Part shown: positions 1-9,142 of the stretch, piece by piece
Layout of the letters: each line of letters begins with the position of its first letter
Position numbering within the stretch: the stretch's first letter is position 1
NCBI GenBank assembly: GCA_001770955.1
Contig: MESL01000033.1
Location: 1-57,282 of the forward strand
Direction of reading: 5' to 3'
Origin: Burkholderiales bacterium RIFCSPLOWO2_12_FULL_65_40
Lineage (GTDB): Bacteria; Pseudomonadota; Gammaproteobacteria; Burkholderiales; Burkholderiaceae_C
DNA: 57,282 bases
Made by a program: the position numbers and the translations under genes
Notes under the pieces: model-generated
The model's input: only the letters and a program-made list of their open reading frames with translations
Database searches by the model: none
What the model was told of the DNA's origin: nothing

Positions 1-276
1 CCGCTGGACCAGGTGAAGATCGACCGGGGCTTCGTGCGCGACGTGCTGAGCGACCCCAACGACGCGGCCATCGTGCGCACCATCCTGGCGCTGGCGCAGA
101 GCCTGGACCTGGACGTGGTGGCCGAAGGGGTGGAGACGGCTGGGCAGCTGGGGTTCTTGCGGCTGCACGGCTGCGAGCAGTTCCAGGGCTTTCTGTTCGG
201 GCGGCCCGTGCCCGCCGACGTGTTCGAGCTGGAGCACCGGGACGACAAATCGGCGCATTTCCAGCCGATTTTCTGA
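1..276 (+). CDS. EAL-domain protein, C-terminal fragment (cut by window edge)
   Basis: The reading frame is open from base 1, so this is the last 91 residues of a longer protein. It carries late EAL-domain motifs: KIDRGFV, VAEGVET with its conserved Glu, and QGFLFGRP. EAL domains hydrolyse cyclic di-GMP to pGpG at the inner face of the membrane, using bound metal. Nothing upstream is visible, so a partner GGDEF, PAS or sensor domain cannot be judged. Whether the enzyme is active also cannot be judged, because the EAL signature lies outside the window. Confidence 0.88.
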   Translation, partial: PLDQVKIDRGFVRDVLSDPNDAAIVRTILALAQSLDLDVVAEGVETAGQLGFLRLHGCEQFQGFLFGRPVPADVFELEHRDDKSAHFQPIF

Positions 277-311
277 ATGGGCACATGCCCCGTGCGGGCA
301 CAATCCGCGGC

Positions 312-1520
312 ATGAACAAGCAGGTATTGGTGGCCGGTGGCGGCATCGGGGGGCTGGCGGCTGCGCTCGGTGCGGCACGTGCAGGGTGGGATGTGCGGCT
401 GTATGAACGTGCAGCGCAATTCAGCGAGGTGGGCGCGGGTGTGCAACTGGGGCCCAACGCCGTGCGGCGCCTGCAGGCCTGGGGCCTGCAGCGGCCCCTG
501 CAGGCGGTGGCCGCTTTTCCGGATCAATTGCAGGTGCGCAGCGCGCTGCGCGGCCACACCCTGGCCACGCTGGCGCTGGGCGCCGCCGCCGTGCAACGCT
601 ACGGCGCCGCCTATGCCACCATCCATCGCGCCGACCTGCACGGCTTGCTGCTGGAGGCACTGCAAGACTACCCTGCCGTGCAACTGAATCCGGGCTGTGC
701 CATCGAGCACCATGCCGAGGAGGGCGGCTTCATCCAGGTGCGCACCAGCGCGGGCAAGGCGGTGGAGGGTGATGCACTGGTCGGGGCCGACGGCCTGTGG
801 AGCCGCACCCGCCAGCAGTTGCTGGGCGACGGCCTGCCGCGCTTCAGTGGTCACCTGGCCTACCGCGCCCTGGTGCCGCAGGCCGCGCTGCCGCCGGCGC
901 TGCGCAGCACGCAGGTCACTGCCTGGCTGGGGCCGCGCCTGCACGCGGTGCATTACCCGGTGCGCCGGGGCGAACTGCTCAATCTGGTGGTGATCGTGCA
1001 CGGCACCGCACCACAGGATCTGGAGGGCTGGGACCATGCCGCCAATGCGGCCGGTCTGGACCATGCCCTCGCCGGCACCTGCACCGCCCTGCAGGACATG
1101 GTGCGCAGCGTGGCTGCTGCGGGCTGCGGCTGGCGCCTGTGGCCGCTCAACATCCGTCCGCCCGTGGCCCATGCCGGGCAGATGGCGCAGGGCCTGGTGG
1201 CCCTGCTGGGCGACGCCGCCCACCCCATGCCGCCCTACCTGGCGCAGGGCGCGGGCATGGCCATTGAAGATGCCGCGCAGCTCCAGCGGGCGCTGGCCAT
1301 GCACGACCTGGAGGTGCCGCTGCGCTTGCGCCGCTACGCCCTCAACCGCTGGGAGCGCGCGGCGCGCGTGCAGGCGCGCTCGCTGCGCAACGGGCGCATC
1401 TTCCACGCCACCGGCCCCGTGCGCTGGGGGCGCGATGTGGCGATGCGTTTGCTGGGCCCGCGTCTGCTGGATGTCCCCTGGCTGTACCGGGGCGACGGGT
1501 CCAGCGCCAGTGCACTGTAG
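312..1520 (+). CDS. FAD-dependent aromatic-type monooxygenase (salicylate hydroxylase-like)
   Basis: 402 residues. The N-terminus is a dinucleotide fold, VAGGGIGGLAAA. A DG motif (GADGLWSRTR) lies near residue 160 and the FAD-binding GD motif (LLGDAAHPMPP) near residue 300. These are the three signatures of group A flavoprotein monooxygenases such as salicylate 1-hydroxylase and 3-hydroxybenzoate 6-hydroxylase, which use NAD(P)H and oxygen to hydroxylate a ring. An in-frame ATG nine codons upstream (285) exists, but the glycine-rich fold normally starts within a few residues of the N-terminus, so 312 is preferred. The substrate cannot be read from sequence, and no ring-cleavage genes are nearby. 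Confidence 0.85.
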   Translation: MNKQVLVAGGGIGGLAAALGAARAGWDVRLYERAAQFSEVGAGVQLGPNAVRRLQAWGLQRPLQAVAAFPDQLQVRSALRGHTLATLALGAAAVQRYGAAYATIHRADLHGLLLEALQDYPAVQLNPGCAIEHHAEEGGFIQVRTSAGKAVEGDALVGADGLWSRTRQQLLGDGLPRFSGHLAYRALVPQAALPPALRSTQVTAWLGPRLHAVHYPVRRGELLNLVVIVHGTAPQDLEGWDHAANAAGLDHALAGTCTALQDMVRSVAAAGCGWRLWPLNIRPPVAHAGQMAQGLVALLGDAAHPMPPYLAQGAGMAIEDAAQLQRALAMHDLEVPLRLRRYALNRWERAARVQARSLRNGRIFHATGPVRWGRDVAMRLLGPRLLDVPWLYRGDGSSASAL

Positions 1521-1586
1521 TTTGCTATAAATAATATAGCTTGTAGCGCTTGATGGGTAAGCTTTAGGCCCTGTTTTTCATGAATT
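1521..1586 (+). repeat. Family-1 dispersed palindromic repeat, copy A
   Basis: Starts right after the monooxygenase stop codon. Hairpin 1 is GCTATA/TATAGC, followed by a GCGCTTGATG...TAAGC half-hairpin and a T-rich tail. The tail runs into the convergent merR-type gene and supplies its last codons and stop. Confidence 0.8.
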
Positions 1587-1940
1587 TTTTGCCGCCCGCA
1601 ACGGGCAGTCTGCCGCCACCCGCTCGGCCAGCGTCTGGCGCAGCACCTGCAATGCGGTGATACGCGTGTCGATCTCCTGCAGCTTCGCCGCCAGCACCTG
1701 CGCCAGCGCGGGGCCGGGGTCGGGTGCGTCCCAGATGCCGGGCAGGCGGTCGCCGATCTCCGCCAGCGTGAAACCGAGCTGCTGCGCGGTGCGGATGTAC
1801 TGCACCAGCGCCACCGCTTCGGCCGGGTAGTCGCGGTAACCGTTGTCCAGGCGCCGGGCGCGGATCAGCCCCTGCCGTTCGTAAAAGCGCAGCGCCTCGC
1901 GGCTCAGGCCCGAGGCGGCAGCCAGTGCACCGATCTGCAT
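1578..1940 (-). CDS. MerR-family transcriptional regulator
   Basis: 120 residues starting MQIGALAAASGLS, with the MerR winged-helix core (REALRFYERQGLI, then NGYRDYP) followed by a long dimerisation helix (LAQVLAAKLQEIDTRI). MerR proteins bind the over-long spacer of a promoter and untwist it on sensing their ligand. A single Cys near the end (AADCPL) is too little evidence for a metal-binding type. It is divergent from the membrane-protein gene at 2028, and a dyad that could be its operator lies between them. The start is the ATG giving the standard compact N-terminus. Confidence 0.85.
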   Translation of the reverse strand: MQIGALAAASGLSREALRFYERQGLIRARRLDNGYRDYPAEAVALVQYIRTAQQLGFTLAEIGDRLPGIWDAPDPGPALAQVLAAKLQEIDTRITALQVLRQTLAERVAADCPLRAAKNS

Positions 1941-1965
1941 AGGGTTTTCTTTTTCCAAAAACTGC

Positions 1966-1990
1966 TTGACCTTGAAGCTTACTTCAGGGT
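1966..1990 (+). promoter_or_regulatory. Probable MerR-type operator with -35 element
   Basis: TTGACC (1966-1971) is followed by an interrupted dyad, ACCTTGAAG and ACTTCAGGGT, between the divergent merR-type gene and the membrane-protein gene. The layout is that of MerR-controlled promoters, but the -10 expected at a 19-bp spacing (1991-1996) is poor, so the promoter assignment is tentative. Confidence 0.45.
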
Positions 1991-2027
1991 GGAAGCTCGG
2001 GGCTTCATTCACTCCGGATTTTTTGCC

Positions 2028-2477
2028 ATGGCCTTTTCTGCCTTCTCCTCCACCGGCTACCTGCGCATCGTGCGTGCCAGCGGGTGGTACGACCTGCTCA
2101 TCACCTGGCCCTTTGTGCTGCCCTGGACGTTTGCCTTGCTCTACGCCCAGCTGGGCGCGCTGGGCCAGGCTCTGGGGCTGCCCGGCGAGCTGCACCCGCT
2201 GGAGCCCTCGCACATGCTGCTGGCCAATCTGATGGGCTCGGTGATCGTGGTGTGGTCCATCGCGCGCATTCTGGAACCCACGGTGCTGCTGGGTCGGCTC
2301 GATGGTGTGGCGCGCCTCCTGTTTTCCACCTGGATGATTTATGCCGTGGCACAGGGCGCCAATGCCGTGGTGCTGGGCTTTGTGCTGGTCGAGCTGCTGT
2401 TCGGCGTGGTGCAGTGGTGGCGCGTGGGGCCACAGGGCCGCTCGGGCCTCAGTGCGCTGGCGCCGGCAGCCACCTGA
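2028..2477 (+). CDS. Small integral membrane protein, probable MerR target
   Basis: 149 residues with about four hydrophobic segments (around LLITWPFVLPWTFALLY, LLANLMGSVIVVWS, LLFSTWMIYAVAQ and VVLGFVLVELLFGVV). No family was recognised. It is divergent from a MerR-type regulator with a dyad in the gap, so it is likely that regulator's target. A start at 1989 is possible, but 2028 (MAFSAFSS) leaves the operator outside the gene. Its last 29 bases overlap the 3' end of the convergent MFS gene. Confidence 0.65.
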   Translation: MAFSAFSSTGYLRIVRASGWYDLLITWPFVLPWTFALLYAQLGALGQALGLPGELHPLEPSHMLLANLMGSVIVVWSIARILEPTVLLGRLDGVARLLFSTWMIYAVAQGANAVVLGFVLVELLFGVVQWWRVGPQGRSGLSALAPAAT

Positions 2478-3672
2478 ACGCCAGCACCCCCGCCACCAGC
2501 AGTCCGGTGATGGTCAGCATCACGGCCGCATAGGGGTCGGCGCCGTGCGCTGTGGCCACCGAGGCGGCCACGCCCGTCACCCACTGCATCAGCGCCACAC
2601 CAAGAAACAGGGCCATGGTGAACACCGCCATGGCGCGTCCGGTCAGGGCCGTCGGGTAGGCGCTGCGCACGTCGGCGTATTGCAGCACCATGTAGCCCGA
2701 CAGCACGCCCACAGCGATGGCACCGCCCACGTCCACCCAGGCATGGCGCAACAGCCCCAGGGCCAGAAACAGCCCGGCCAGCACCAGCGAGAAGCCCATG
2801 AGCCAGCGCCGGCGGCGCGCCGGGCCGGGGTCGAGCCTGCCGAACAGCGCCGGGGTGAACAGCGACACCAGCGAGACGAGCAGCGCCACATTGCCGCTCT
2901 GCACCAGCGAATAGCCGTGCCGCTCGATCAGCAGCGGCCCGAGCCACAGCCCGCGCAGCGCCAGAAACGACGCATACGTCACCAGCCCCAGCAGCATGAT
3001 GCCGGCCGTGTGCGGCACCAGAAACAGCGCGCCAAAGCCGCGCACCGCCGCGCCCAGCGATTCGCGTGGTGCCGCGTGCGCCGGGGCGGGCGGCTCGTGC
3101 ACCTTCCAGAAGATCAGCAGCCAGGCCAGGGCCGCCAGTCCCGCCAGCACGCCGAAGGCCACGCGCCACGACGATTGCTGCACCACCCAGGCCAGCGGCG
3201 TGCCGGTGAACAGCATGCCCAGCCCGCCCAGGCCCAGTGCCGCGCCCGACACCGCCGCAAAACGGTGCGGCGCAAAGTAGCGTGCGATGAACACGGTGCA
3301 CACCAGAAAGGCCGGCGCGCAGCCCACACCGATCAGCATCTGCCCCAGCAACACCGCGCCATAGCCCGGTGCCAGCGCCGACAGCAGCGCCCCCACGATG
3401 GCCAGCGGAAACGCCGTGAGCAGCGTGCGCCGCAGGCCATACAGATCAATGCCCACGCCCATGAACAGCTGCATGGTGCCGAACGAGAAGGCAAACGCCC
3501 CGGCGAACAGGCCGAGCGCCTGCGCCGACAGGCCAAAGTCCTGCTGCAGCCCCGTGGCGATGATGGCGGTGATGGTGCGAAACGCCTGGCTCAGCCCGAA
3601 GCCGGTGATGAGCACCAGCAGCATGGCCCAGGCGGCGCGTGGTGTGAGGGCGGGGGATGGATGGGTGGGCAT
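2449..3672 (-). CDS. MFS transporter
   Basis: 407 residues, hydrophobic throughout, with about 12 membrane segments. The loop between segments 2 and 3 has the MFS-like GVGIDLYGLRRTLL (GxxxDxxGxR). The central loop (WKVHEPPAPAHA) separates the two six-helix halves. It begins 23 bases after the stop of another MFS gene on the same strand, so the two are probably co-transcribed. The substrate is unknown. The start ATG at 3672 (MPTHPSPA) precedes a short cytoplasmic tail and the first helix. Confidence 0.8.
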   Translation of the reverse strand: MPTHPSPALTPRAAWAMLLVLITGFGLSQAFRTITAIIATGLQQDFGLSAQALGLFAGAFAFSFGTMQLFMGVGIDLYGLRRTLLTAFPLAIVGALLSALAPGYGAVLLGQMLIGVGCAPAFLVCTVFIARYFAPHRFAAVSGAALGLGGLGMLFTGTPLAWVVQQSSWRVAFGVLAGLAALAWLLIFWKVHEPPAPAHAAPRESLGAAVRGFGALFLVPHTAGIMLLGLVTYASFLALRGLWLGPLLIERHGYSLVQSGNVALLVSLVSLFTPALFGRLDPGPARRRRWLMGFSLVLAGLFLALGLLRHAWVDVGGAIAVGVLSGYMVLQYADVRSAYPTALTGRAMAVFTMALFLGVALMQWVTGVAASVATAHGADPYAAVMLTITGLLVAGVLAFRWLPAPAH

Positions 3673-3695
3673 GGGGAGCTGGAAAGGAATGACTT

Positions 3696-4922
3696 CTATC
3701 GCCGGTCCGGCAGCCGCAGCGATACAACGGCCGCCATCAGCAGCAACAGGCCCGAGGCGCCGAAGGCCACCCAGTGGGTGCCGAACTGCTCGAAACCCCA
3801 GCCGCCGAGCCAGGAGCTGAGCGTGGCCCCGGCCTGGTGGCCCAGGTAGGCCCAGCCGTAGAGCACGCCGACCAGGCGCACGCCGTACACATCGGCCAGG
3901 ATGGCCGACGACAGCGCAATGCTGCCCGCCCAGACGACACCGCCGATGGCCGCCGCGGCATACAGCTCCCACGGCGCCTGCACGCTCAGCAGCGCAAAAA
4001 AGCCCAGCCCGCGCACGAGGTAGATGGTGGCCAGCAGCTTGCGGCGCGGCACACGGTCGGCCAGCCGCCCCAGGACGAGCGTGCTGGGAATGGCCACCAG
4101 ACCGATCAGGCCGATGCCCAGCGAACTCGTGGTGGCACTGAAGCAATGGTCCATCAGCATCGGCATGCCGTGCGTGCCCAGCAGGTTCATGCTGAAGCCG
4201 CAGGCAAACAGACCCAGCGTGATCTTGATGAACGTACCCGTGCGCATGGCCTGGGCCATGCCGAGGGGCTCCGGCACGGGTTGTGCGGGTGTGGCCGTGG
4301 CGGCCGCCGAGGGCACAGGCAGGTCGCCATCGGCCGGGGCCTGGTCGCGCATGATGTACAGCGCAATCGGCACCGTCAGCACGGTGTAGATCACAGCAAA
4401 CCCGATCAGCGTGGTCTGCCAGCTGGCCCATTGCAGCGCCAGGCCCAGGGCGGGTGTCATCACGGCAATGCCGGCCATCGAGCCGGTCGAGAGGAAGAAC
4501 AACGCCATGCCACGCCGCCGGTTGAACCAGCGGCTGATCACCGGCGTCAGCGCCACGGGGCTGGTGAAAGCCAGGCCCACCGACATCAGCACGCCAAAGC
4601 TGGCCAGAAAACCCAGCGGCGTGCGCGTGGTGACCGACCACACCGTGGCCACCGCCACCAGCACCACACCGGTCAGCAGCACAAAGCGTGTGCCCTTGCG
4701 CGCCACGAGATAGCCCGCCAGCGGCATGGCCAGGCCATAGCACAGCATGCCCGCCGCCACGATGCCCGAGAGCAGGCTGCGGCTGAAGCCCAGGTCTTGC
4801 GCCATGGGCAGAAACAGCGGGCCAATGCCCAGCCGCATGCCCACGGTGAGCAGCGTCATCACCGTGGCTGCTGCCACGATGTTCCAGCCAAAGTACCAGG
4901 GCCCTGTGTCCCGATGTGTCAT
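3696..4922 (-). CDS. MFS transporter, monocarboxylate/OFA-like
   Basis: 408 residues. The N-terminus (GPWYFGWNIVAAATVM) followed by GIGPLFLPMAQDLGFSRS resembles the monocarboxylate/oxalate-formate branch of MFS. The 2-3 loop LAGYLVARKGTRFVLL and the long middle loop (about residues 190-220, rich in Pro and Ala) are standard for the superfamily. It is first of two tandem MFS genes; such pairs often carry related organic acids, but no catabolic gene sits next to them. The 198-base gap upstream to the EamA gene may hold its promoter; no confident -35/-10 pair was seen. Confidence 0.8.
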   Translation of the reverse strand: MTHRDTGPWYFGWNIVAAATVMTLLTVGMRLGIGPLFLPMAQDLGFSRSLLSGIVAAGMLCYGLAMPLAGYLVARKGTRFVLLTGVVLVAVATVWSVTTRTPLGFLASFGVLMSVGLAFTSPVALTPVISRWFNRRRGMALFFLSTGSMAGIAVMTPALGLALQWASWQTTLIGFAVIYTVLTVPIALYIMRDQAPADGDLPVPSAAATATPAQPVPEPLGMAQAMRTGTFIKITLGLFACGFSMNLLGTHGMPMLMDHCFSATTSSLGIGLIGLVAIPSTLVLGRLADRVPRRKLLATIYLVRGLGFFALLSVQAPWELYAAAAIGGVVWAGSIALSSAILADVYGVRLVGVLYGWAYLGHQAGATLSSWLGGWGFEQFGTHWVAFGASGLLLLMAAVVSLRLPDRR

Positions 4923-5120
4923 TTTTTCGATTCCCGATCAGCGTCCTGGGTGCCGTGCCGTGGCGCAACAGCCCGGCGCGCAGCGGCGGCTGTGGGCAGG
5001 CCCATCGGGGTAATGTAAGTCAACGTATTAATTCAGGGCTGACACGGCCGCGACCACCACAGTGGCATGCCCGGTCTTTCGCCGGGGCAGGGTGCCCGCA
5101 CCCGCAGCGCGGGCGTGCAC

Positions 5121-6008
5121 TCACTTGCGCGCCAGCCACACCCCGAAGGCCGCCAGCACCATGCCCACCAGGGCCAGGCCGGTGAGTGTTTCGCCAAACA
5201 GCGCCCAGGCCACCAGGGCCGTGGTGGGCGGCGTCAGGTAGAACAGGCTGGCCACGTTCACCGCGCTGCCCCGGCGGATGAGCACGTTCAGCAAGCTCAC
5301 CGCCCCGAGCGACAGCACCAGCACCAGCCACCCCAGCGCAAAGACGAACGAACCCGTCCAGCGCACCTGCATCGTCTCGGTCAGGCTGGCCACCAGCAGC
5401 GTCGCCGCCAGGCAGGGCAAAAACTGCACCACCGAACCCGTGCGCAGGTCGAATGACGGGCAAAAGCGCTTTTGGTAAAGCGTGCCCGCCGTAATGCCCA
5501 CCAGCGCGCACACCGCCGGCAGCAGCATGGCCCACAGCACGGCGCCGCTGGCGCTGCCCGCCAGCTTGTGCGCCACCACCAGCCCCACACCGGCAAAACC
5601 CAGCGCCAGGCCTGCCCACTGGGTGGGCCGCACGCGCTCGCCCAGAAACGCCCCGGCGCCCAGTGCCGTCAGCACCGGCTGCAGCCCCACCACCAGCGCC
5701 GTCACCCCGGCGGGCAGCCCCTTGCCGATGGCGATGAACACGCCGCCCAGGTACACCGCATGCACCAGCAGCCCCGACACGCCAATGTGCAGCCACTCCC
5801 GCGCCGTGCGCGGCCAGGGCGCCCGCATCAGCCAGGCGGCCAGCCCCATCAGCACCAGCACCAGCGCGTAACGCAGCGACAGAAAGGTCAGCGGCTCGGC
5901 ATCGGGCAGCCCGAACTTGGCGCCGATGAACCCCGTGCTCCACAACGCGACGAACAGCAGGGGGTACAGCGGGGCGAGCACGCTGGAGGGCCGGGTGGAG
6001 GTTTGCAT
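5121..6008 (-). CDS. EamA/DMT-family exporter
   Basis: 295 residues with ten predicted membrane helices in two five-helix halves, as in the drug/metabolite transporter superfamily. Typical EamA stretches are visible: LWSTGFIGAKFGLP, FLSLRYALVLVLM, LVVGLQPVLTALGAGAFLGERV near the end of the first half, and PPTTALVAWALFGETLTGL at the matching place of the second. These carriers usually export amino acids or related metabolites; the substrate is not deducible. The same strand downstream carries the two MFS genes after a 198-base gap. Confidence 0.85.
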   Translation of the reverse strand: MQTSTRPSSVLAPLYPLLFVALWSTGFIGAKFGLPDAEPLTFLSLRYALVLVLMGLAAWLMRAPWPRTAREWLHIGVSGLLVHAVYLGGVFIAIGKGLPAGVTALVVGLQPVLTALGAGAFLGERVRPTQWAGLALGFAGVGLVVAHKLAGSASGAVLWAMLLPAVCALVGITAGTLYQKRFCPSFDLRTGSVVQFLPCLAATLLVASLTETMQVRWTGSFVFALGWLVLVLSLGAVSLLNVLIRRGSAVNVASLFYLTPPTTALVAWALFGETLTGLALVGMVLAAFGVWLARK

Positions 6009-6204
6009 GGGGGCGGTTCGGGCGCTGGGGCGAAGGGCGTATTGTCTAGGCTTGGGGTAGCGCTGTCAGGAAGTGGGATTGGCTGTGACGAGATACGTCT
6101 AATGGCTGACTGCCCGATGGTTGCGATGAGACGACTGTCCAGTCGTCCTTGAGCTAGAGGCGGCATCATGCGAGAGACGTAGATTCAAATTGCGAGGGGG
6201 AGAC

Positions 6205-7197
6205 ATGCAACATCACTTCGGTGATTTTCTTGACCGAGAGGGAGGCCATTGGACAATGGCTCCAAATAGAGAGAGATACGCCTATCGCATCGACGATGTG
6301 CCCGAGGGGAGTTCAGACGCCACGATTGTGACGATGGGAAAGGAAGACAAGAATTGGTCTCGCGTTCTTACTCTTCCGAACTTGGTCGAATTGACTCTGC
6401 ATGAGCCTACTGCGGAGCAATTGGCTGCCACTGGCACCATTCAATCGATCAAACGCTTGCGCATTACCCATGCGAGGCCACCGACCCTCGATTTCATCCG
6501 TCCAATGGATGCGCTGGAAGAAGTGGTTCTGGAGTACGTCTCGGGCGTCAGTGATCTTTCGCCGTTAGGCACACTTCGGAACCTGCGGGCTTTGCACTTG
6601 GAAAATCTTCGCAGGGTATCGGACTTCGGCGGTTTGGCCGCAGCAACTGGTCTCAGGTACTTGGCGATATATGGAACGACGGATTGGGAACAGCCGGTAG
6701 AAGACTTCGAGTTCCTTCGTGGGTTGTCGCAGCTGGAGGTGTTTGCACTGTGGCAGATCAAATGCAGGGCTCCTTATCCGGCCATGTTGCCTGCGGTCAA
6801 ATTGTTGCGGCTCAAAAAGCTGCGCATCCACAGAAGCTATCTCTCCACGGACGAGTACGCCTTGCTGGAAGAGGGGCTGCGCGGCGTGGAGGGTGCGACG
6901 TGGGGGCCCTACGAGACAGTGGCGCGTTCGCAAATCCAGCTTCCCAAAGACGACATGCGGTCAAGCCTCTCGGACGAGGACATTCGCGGGAATCACCCGG
7001 AGGTTGTTGTGCAATACGACGGCCAGCGCTTTGTCGACGATCCTGCTTCGCGATGGTTCGAGTTCACAGGTAGGGCTGCTGGAAGAGTGAAGTATGGCAG
7101 CCCCACAGCGCAAGCACGTTGTCTGGAAAAATCAGAGCAATATGACCGTATGAAACTGCAGGCGAGGGAGCTCATTGAGGGCGAACACACGAGATGA
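6205..7197 (+). CDS. Leucine-rich-repeat protein, unknown function
   Basis: 330 residues. From about residue 50 to 195 there are five or six LRR-like units (LPNLVELTLHEP, IKRLRITHAR, LEEVVLEYVSGVSDLSPL, LRNLRALHLENL, GLRYLAIYG, LEVFALWQIK). A C-terminal region of about 130 residues has no recognised domain. No signal peptide is seen, so it is likely cytoplasmic. The ATG at 6205 has a strong GAGGGGGA ribosome site. Base composition is visibly lower in GC than the flanking genes, suggesting acquisition. LRR proteins like this often occur near polymorphic toxin immunity genes, but no toxin is present here. Confidence 0.7.
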   Translation: MQHHFGDFLDREGGHWTMAPNRERYAYRIDDVPEGSSDATIVTMGKEDKNWSRVLTLPNLVELTLHEPTAEQLAATGTIQSIKRLRITHARPPTLDFIRPMDALEEVVLEYVSGVSDLSPLGTLRNLRALHLENLRRVSDFGGLAAATGLRYLAIYGTTDWEQPVEDFEFLRGLSQLEVFALWQIKCRAPYPAMLPAVKLLRLKKLRIHRSYLSTDEYALLEEGLRGVEGATWGPYETVARSQIQLPKDDMRSSLSDEDIRGNHPEVVVQYDGQRFVDDPASRWFEFTGRAAGRVKYGSPTAQARCLEKSEQYDRMKLQARELIEGEHTR

Positions 7198-7251
7198 AAT
7201 TTTGTCCGGGAATCGGGGCTCCGTTTGCGGCCACGCTATTGCAGGCGGGCA

Positions 7252-7267
7252 CCCGGTCGTCACTGCC
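7252..7267 (+). repeat. 16-bp direct repeat, left copy
   Basis: CCCGGTCGTCACTGCC occurs here and again at 9135-9150, where it covers the stop codon of the ABC transporter gene. The two copies bracket the ankyrin gene and the empty stretch behind it. Confidence 0.5.
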
Positions 7268-7425
7268 AAAACGGGCACTCCGTCGCCGCAGGCATGTGCC
7301 AGTGTTCGCCCCCTGTCCGCTCGGGCACCCGCGCGCAACATGCCAAAACTCTCATCAGTAAATGGCGCTTGAAGGCGGAGCCATCCGCCGCGCAAACCGG
7401 TCAGAAGTCGGCGCACTATCCTCAG

Positions 7426-8733
7426 TCAGTCTCCGTCGCCCGACGCGTCTTGCTCCCGCTGGCTTCGCACCAGATCGGCCGGGGTTCTGCCTGCGGCATT
7501 CCTGGCCAGGGCATCGGCGCCATGCGCAAGCAATATGTCGATCACCTGGGGGTTTTCATCGCGCGCAAACCAGCATTGCATTCCGTTTCCGCCCACCCAC
7601 GTCTGCCCGCTGCAGTAGTGCAGTGCGGTGTTGTGGTAACCATCGAGGGCCTGCACATCGGCGCCCGCGCTGAGCAGGTACTCCAGCGCAGCCACGTCGT
7701 CCGTGAGGGCCGCAGCCATCAGGGGTGTACCCTGGCGGCCCACGCGCCCTTCCATGGCCCAGATGGGCTCAGCCGCCCTGGAATTCACGTCGCAGCCAAA
7801 GTCCTCCACGAGGTGGCGGACCATGTCCATTTTTTCGGGTTCGTAGCTCGCTGCGGCACAGGCGTGGACCAACAGATCCTTATCCGCCAGGTGCGCATTG
7901 TTTTCGGCAATTTTTTTGAAAACCGCCACCGAAAGGCCTTCCACCGCATTCACGAAGGTGCTGGTGCTGACCTGGGCACCGTGCGACAAAAGTCGGTCGA
8001 CAAATTCAACATTCCTGGATTGGGCAGCGAAACCAAGGGCGTCACAGCCATCCTTGTTGCGCGCGGTCATGTCCGGGTTGCGTCGCAAGACGATCTCCAG
8101 GTTGTGGGCATGGATACCGAGGCGTTCTGCGGCTTCCTCAAGCACTTCTGCATCGTCCTCTGCCATCGCGTCAGCATGGCCTTGTGCCGCCCAGCGGTAG
8201 TTCTCGCATGCCACCAGCAAGGGGGTGCTGCGGTTGTAGTCGACAAATTCGATGCCACCCTCGCTGTCCATGATGGCATCGAGTTCGGCAGCGGTGATTT
8301 TGCGGCCTGCCATCTCACCAAGGAATTCGTCCGCTTCTTCGCTCACGTCGCCATGGGTGCTTTCAGCGTATGGGCCATCGCCTTGCTCGCCCAATCGCAC
8401 GGTCTCCACCTCACCGGTTTCAAACAGCGTGGAAACCGCCGACCCTTGCTCCACGAATTCCTCGATCAAGGGCCAGATATGGTGAGACATGTCGTTCTTG
8501 CCGCCAGCGAACCCGATGCGCACAAGATCGCGCCCGTCCATTTCGCACTCCATGTGCAGCAGCTCGAACGCCCGTGCGAGAAAAGGGGTCTGGCTGAACT
8601 CGTGCTCATCGACGATATAGCCCGACACCGCCGGGTGCGCGGTGCAGCCGCTCTGCAAGCTTTTCAGGGCCGCAGCCTGGTTGCCCTCATTGATCCTTAC
8701 GGTCGTCGCCGTGACTGAAGTGTTCACTCCCAT
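7426..8733 (-). CDS. Ankyrin-repeat protein
   Basis: 435 residues. The C-terminal half holds ankyrin units: DALGFAAQSRNVEFVDRLLS, TPLMAAALTDDVAALEYLLS with AGADVQALDG, and TALHYC followed by VIDILLAHGADALARN and GRTPADL. The N-terminal 180 residues are acidic, with no recognised domain. There is no signal peptide. An AAGGAAG ribosome site precedes the ATG at 8733. Function is unknown: ankyrin repeats bind proteins, and bacterial genes of this type are often accessory. It is convergent with the LRR gene, and both differ in style from the housekeeping flanks. Confidence 0.75.
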   Translation of the reverse strand: MGVNTSVTATTVRINEGNQAAALKSLQSGCTAHPAVSGYIVDEHEFSQTPFLARAFELLHMECEMDGRDLVRIGFAGGKNDMSHHIWPLIEEFVEQGSAVSTLFETGEVETVRLGEQGDGPYAESTHGDVSEEADEFLGEMAGRKITAAELDAIMDSEGGIEFVDYNRSTPLLVACENYRWAAQGHADAMAEDDAEVLEEAAERLGIHAHNLEIVLRRNPDMTARNKDGCDALGFAAQSRNVEFVDRLLSHGAQVSTSTFVNAVEGLSVAVFKKIAENNAHLADKDLLVHACAAASYEPEKMDMVRHLVEDFGCDVNSRAAEPIWAMEGRVGRQGTPLMAAALTDDVAALEYLLSAGADVQALDGYHNTALHYCSGQTWVGGNGMQCWFARDENPQVIDILLAHGADALARNAAGRTPADLVRSQREQDASGDGD

Positions 8734-9142
8734 TGCTGCTCTTCCTTGATATTGATGTTGTCAGAAGCGAAAGCGGACACCGTCAACGACGGTTGGCCTT
8801 GGCATGGCCCAATGGGCCGCTGTCACGCGAGGGCCCATGATAGGCAGAGCTTGCCGGGTGTTACTGGACAAGTTGTCCACTGGGGTGCCGGCCAGCGCCG
8901 GAACCTGCGCGAACAGTGATGCGACGTTCGGCGGTTCCCCCGCCTGCGCTCACGCGCAGCGGTCCCTGGTTGGGCACCGTTGTGTCCGCCGGAACAGGGG
9001 TCAGGTCCAGTGCCTCGCGGATGAAATCACGCAGCGAGATCGCAAGGGCATGGAGTACCTCTGAATGGGGCCAACGCCAAAGCAGCATCGCACCTGCCTG
9101 AATGCGCAGAGCGCGGCATCGGCGGTTCTGGCCGCCCGGTCG
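8734..9142. other. 409-bp gap without a convincing gene
   Basis: Short open frames exist on both strands, but none has a recognisable domain or a good ribosome site. The stretch is less regular in codon-position GC than its neighbours and may be a decayed remnant from the event that brought in the ankyrin gene. Its right end contains the second copy of a 16-bp repeat. Confidence 0.5.

Noticed and set aside
421..1530. Several long open frames overlapping the FAD monooxygenase in other frames.
   Set aside because: They show Arg/Pro/Ala-rich composition typical of shadow frames in high-GC genes, and the monooxygenase frame has all family motifs.
8861..9088. Open frame of about 75 codons on the minus strand in the empty stretch.
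   Set aside because: No ribosome site, no recognised domain and a composition like non-coding sequence; it is more likely a chance frame in high-GC DNA.
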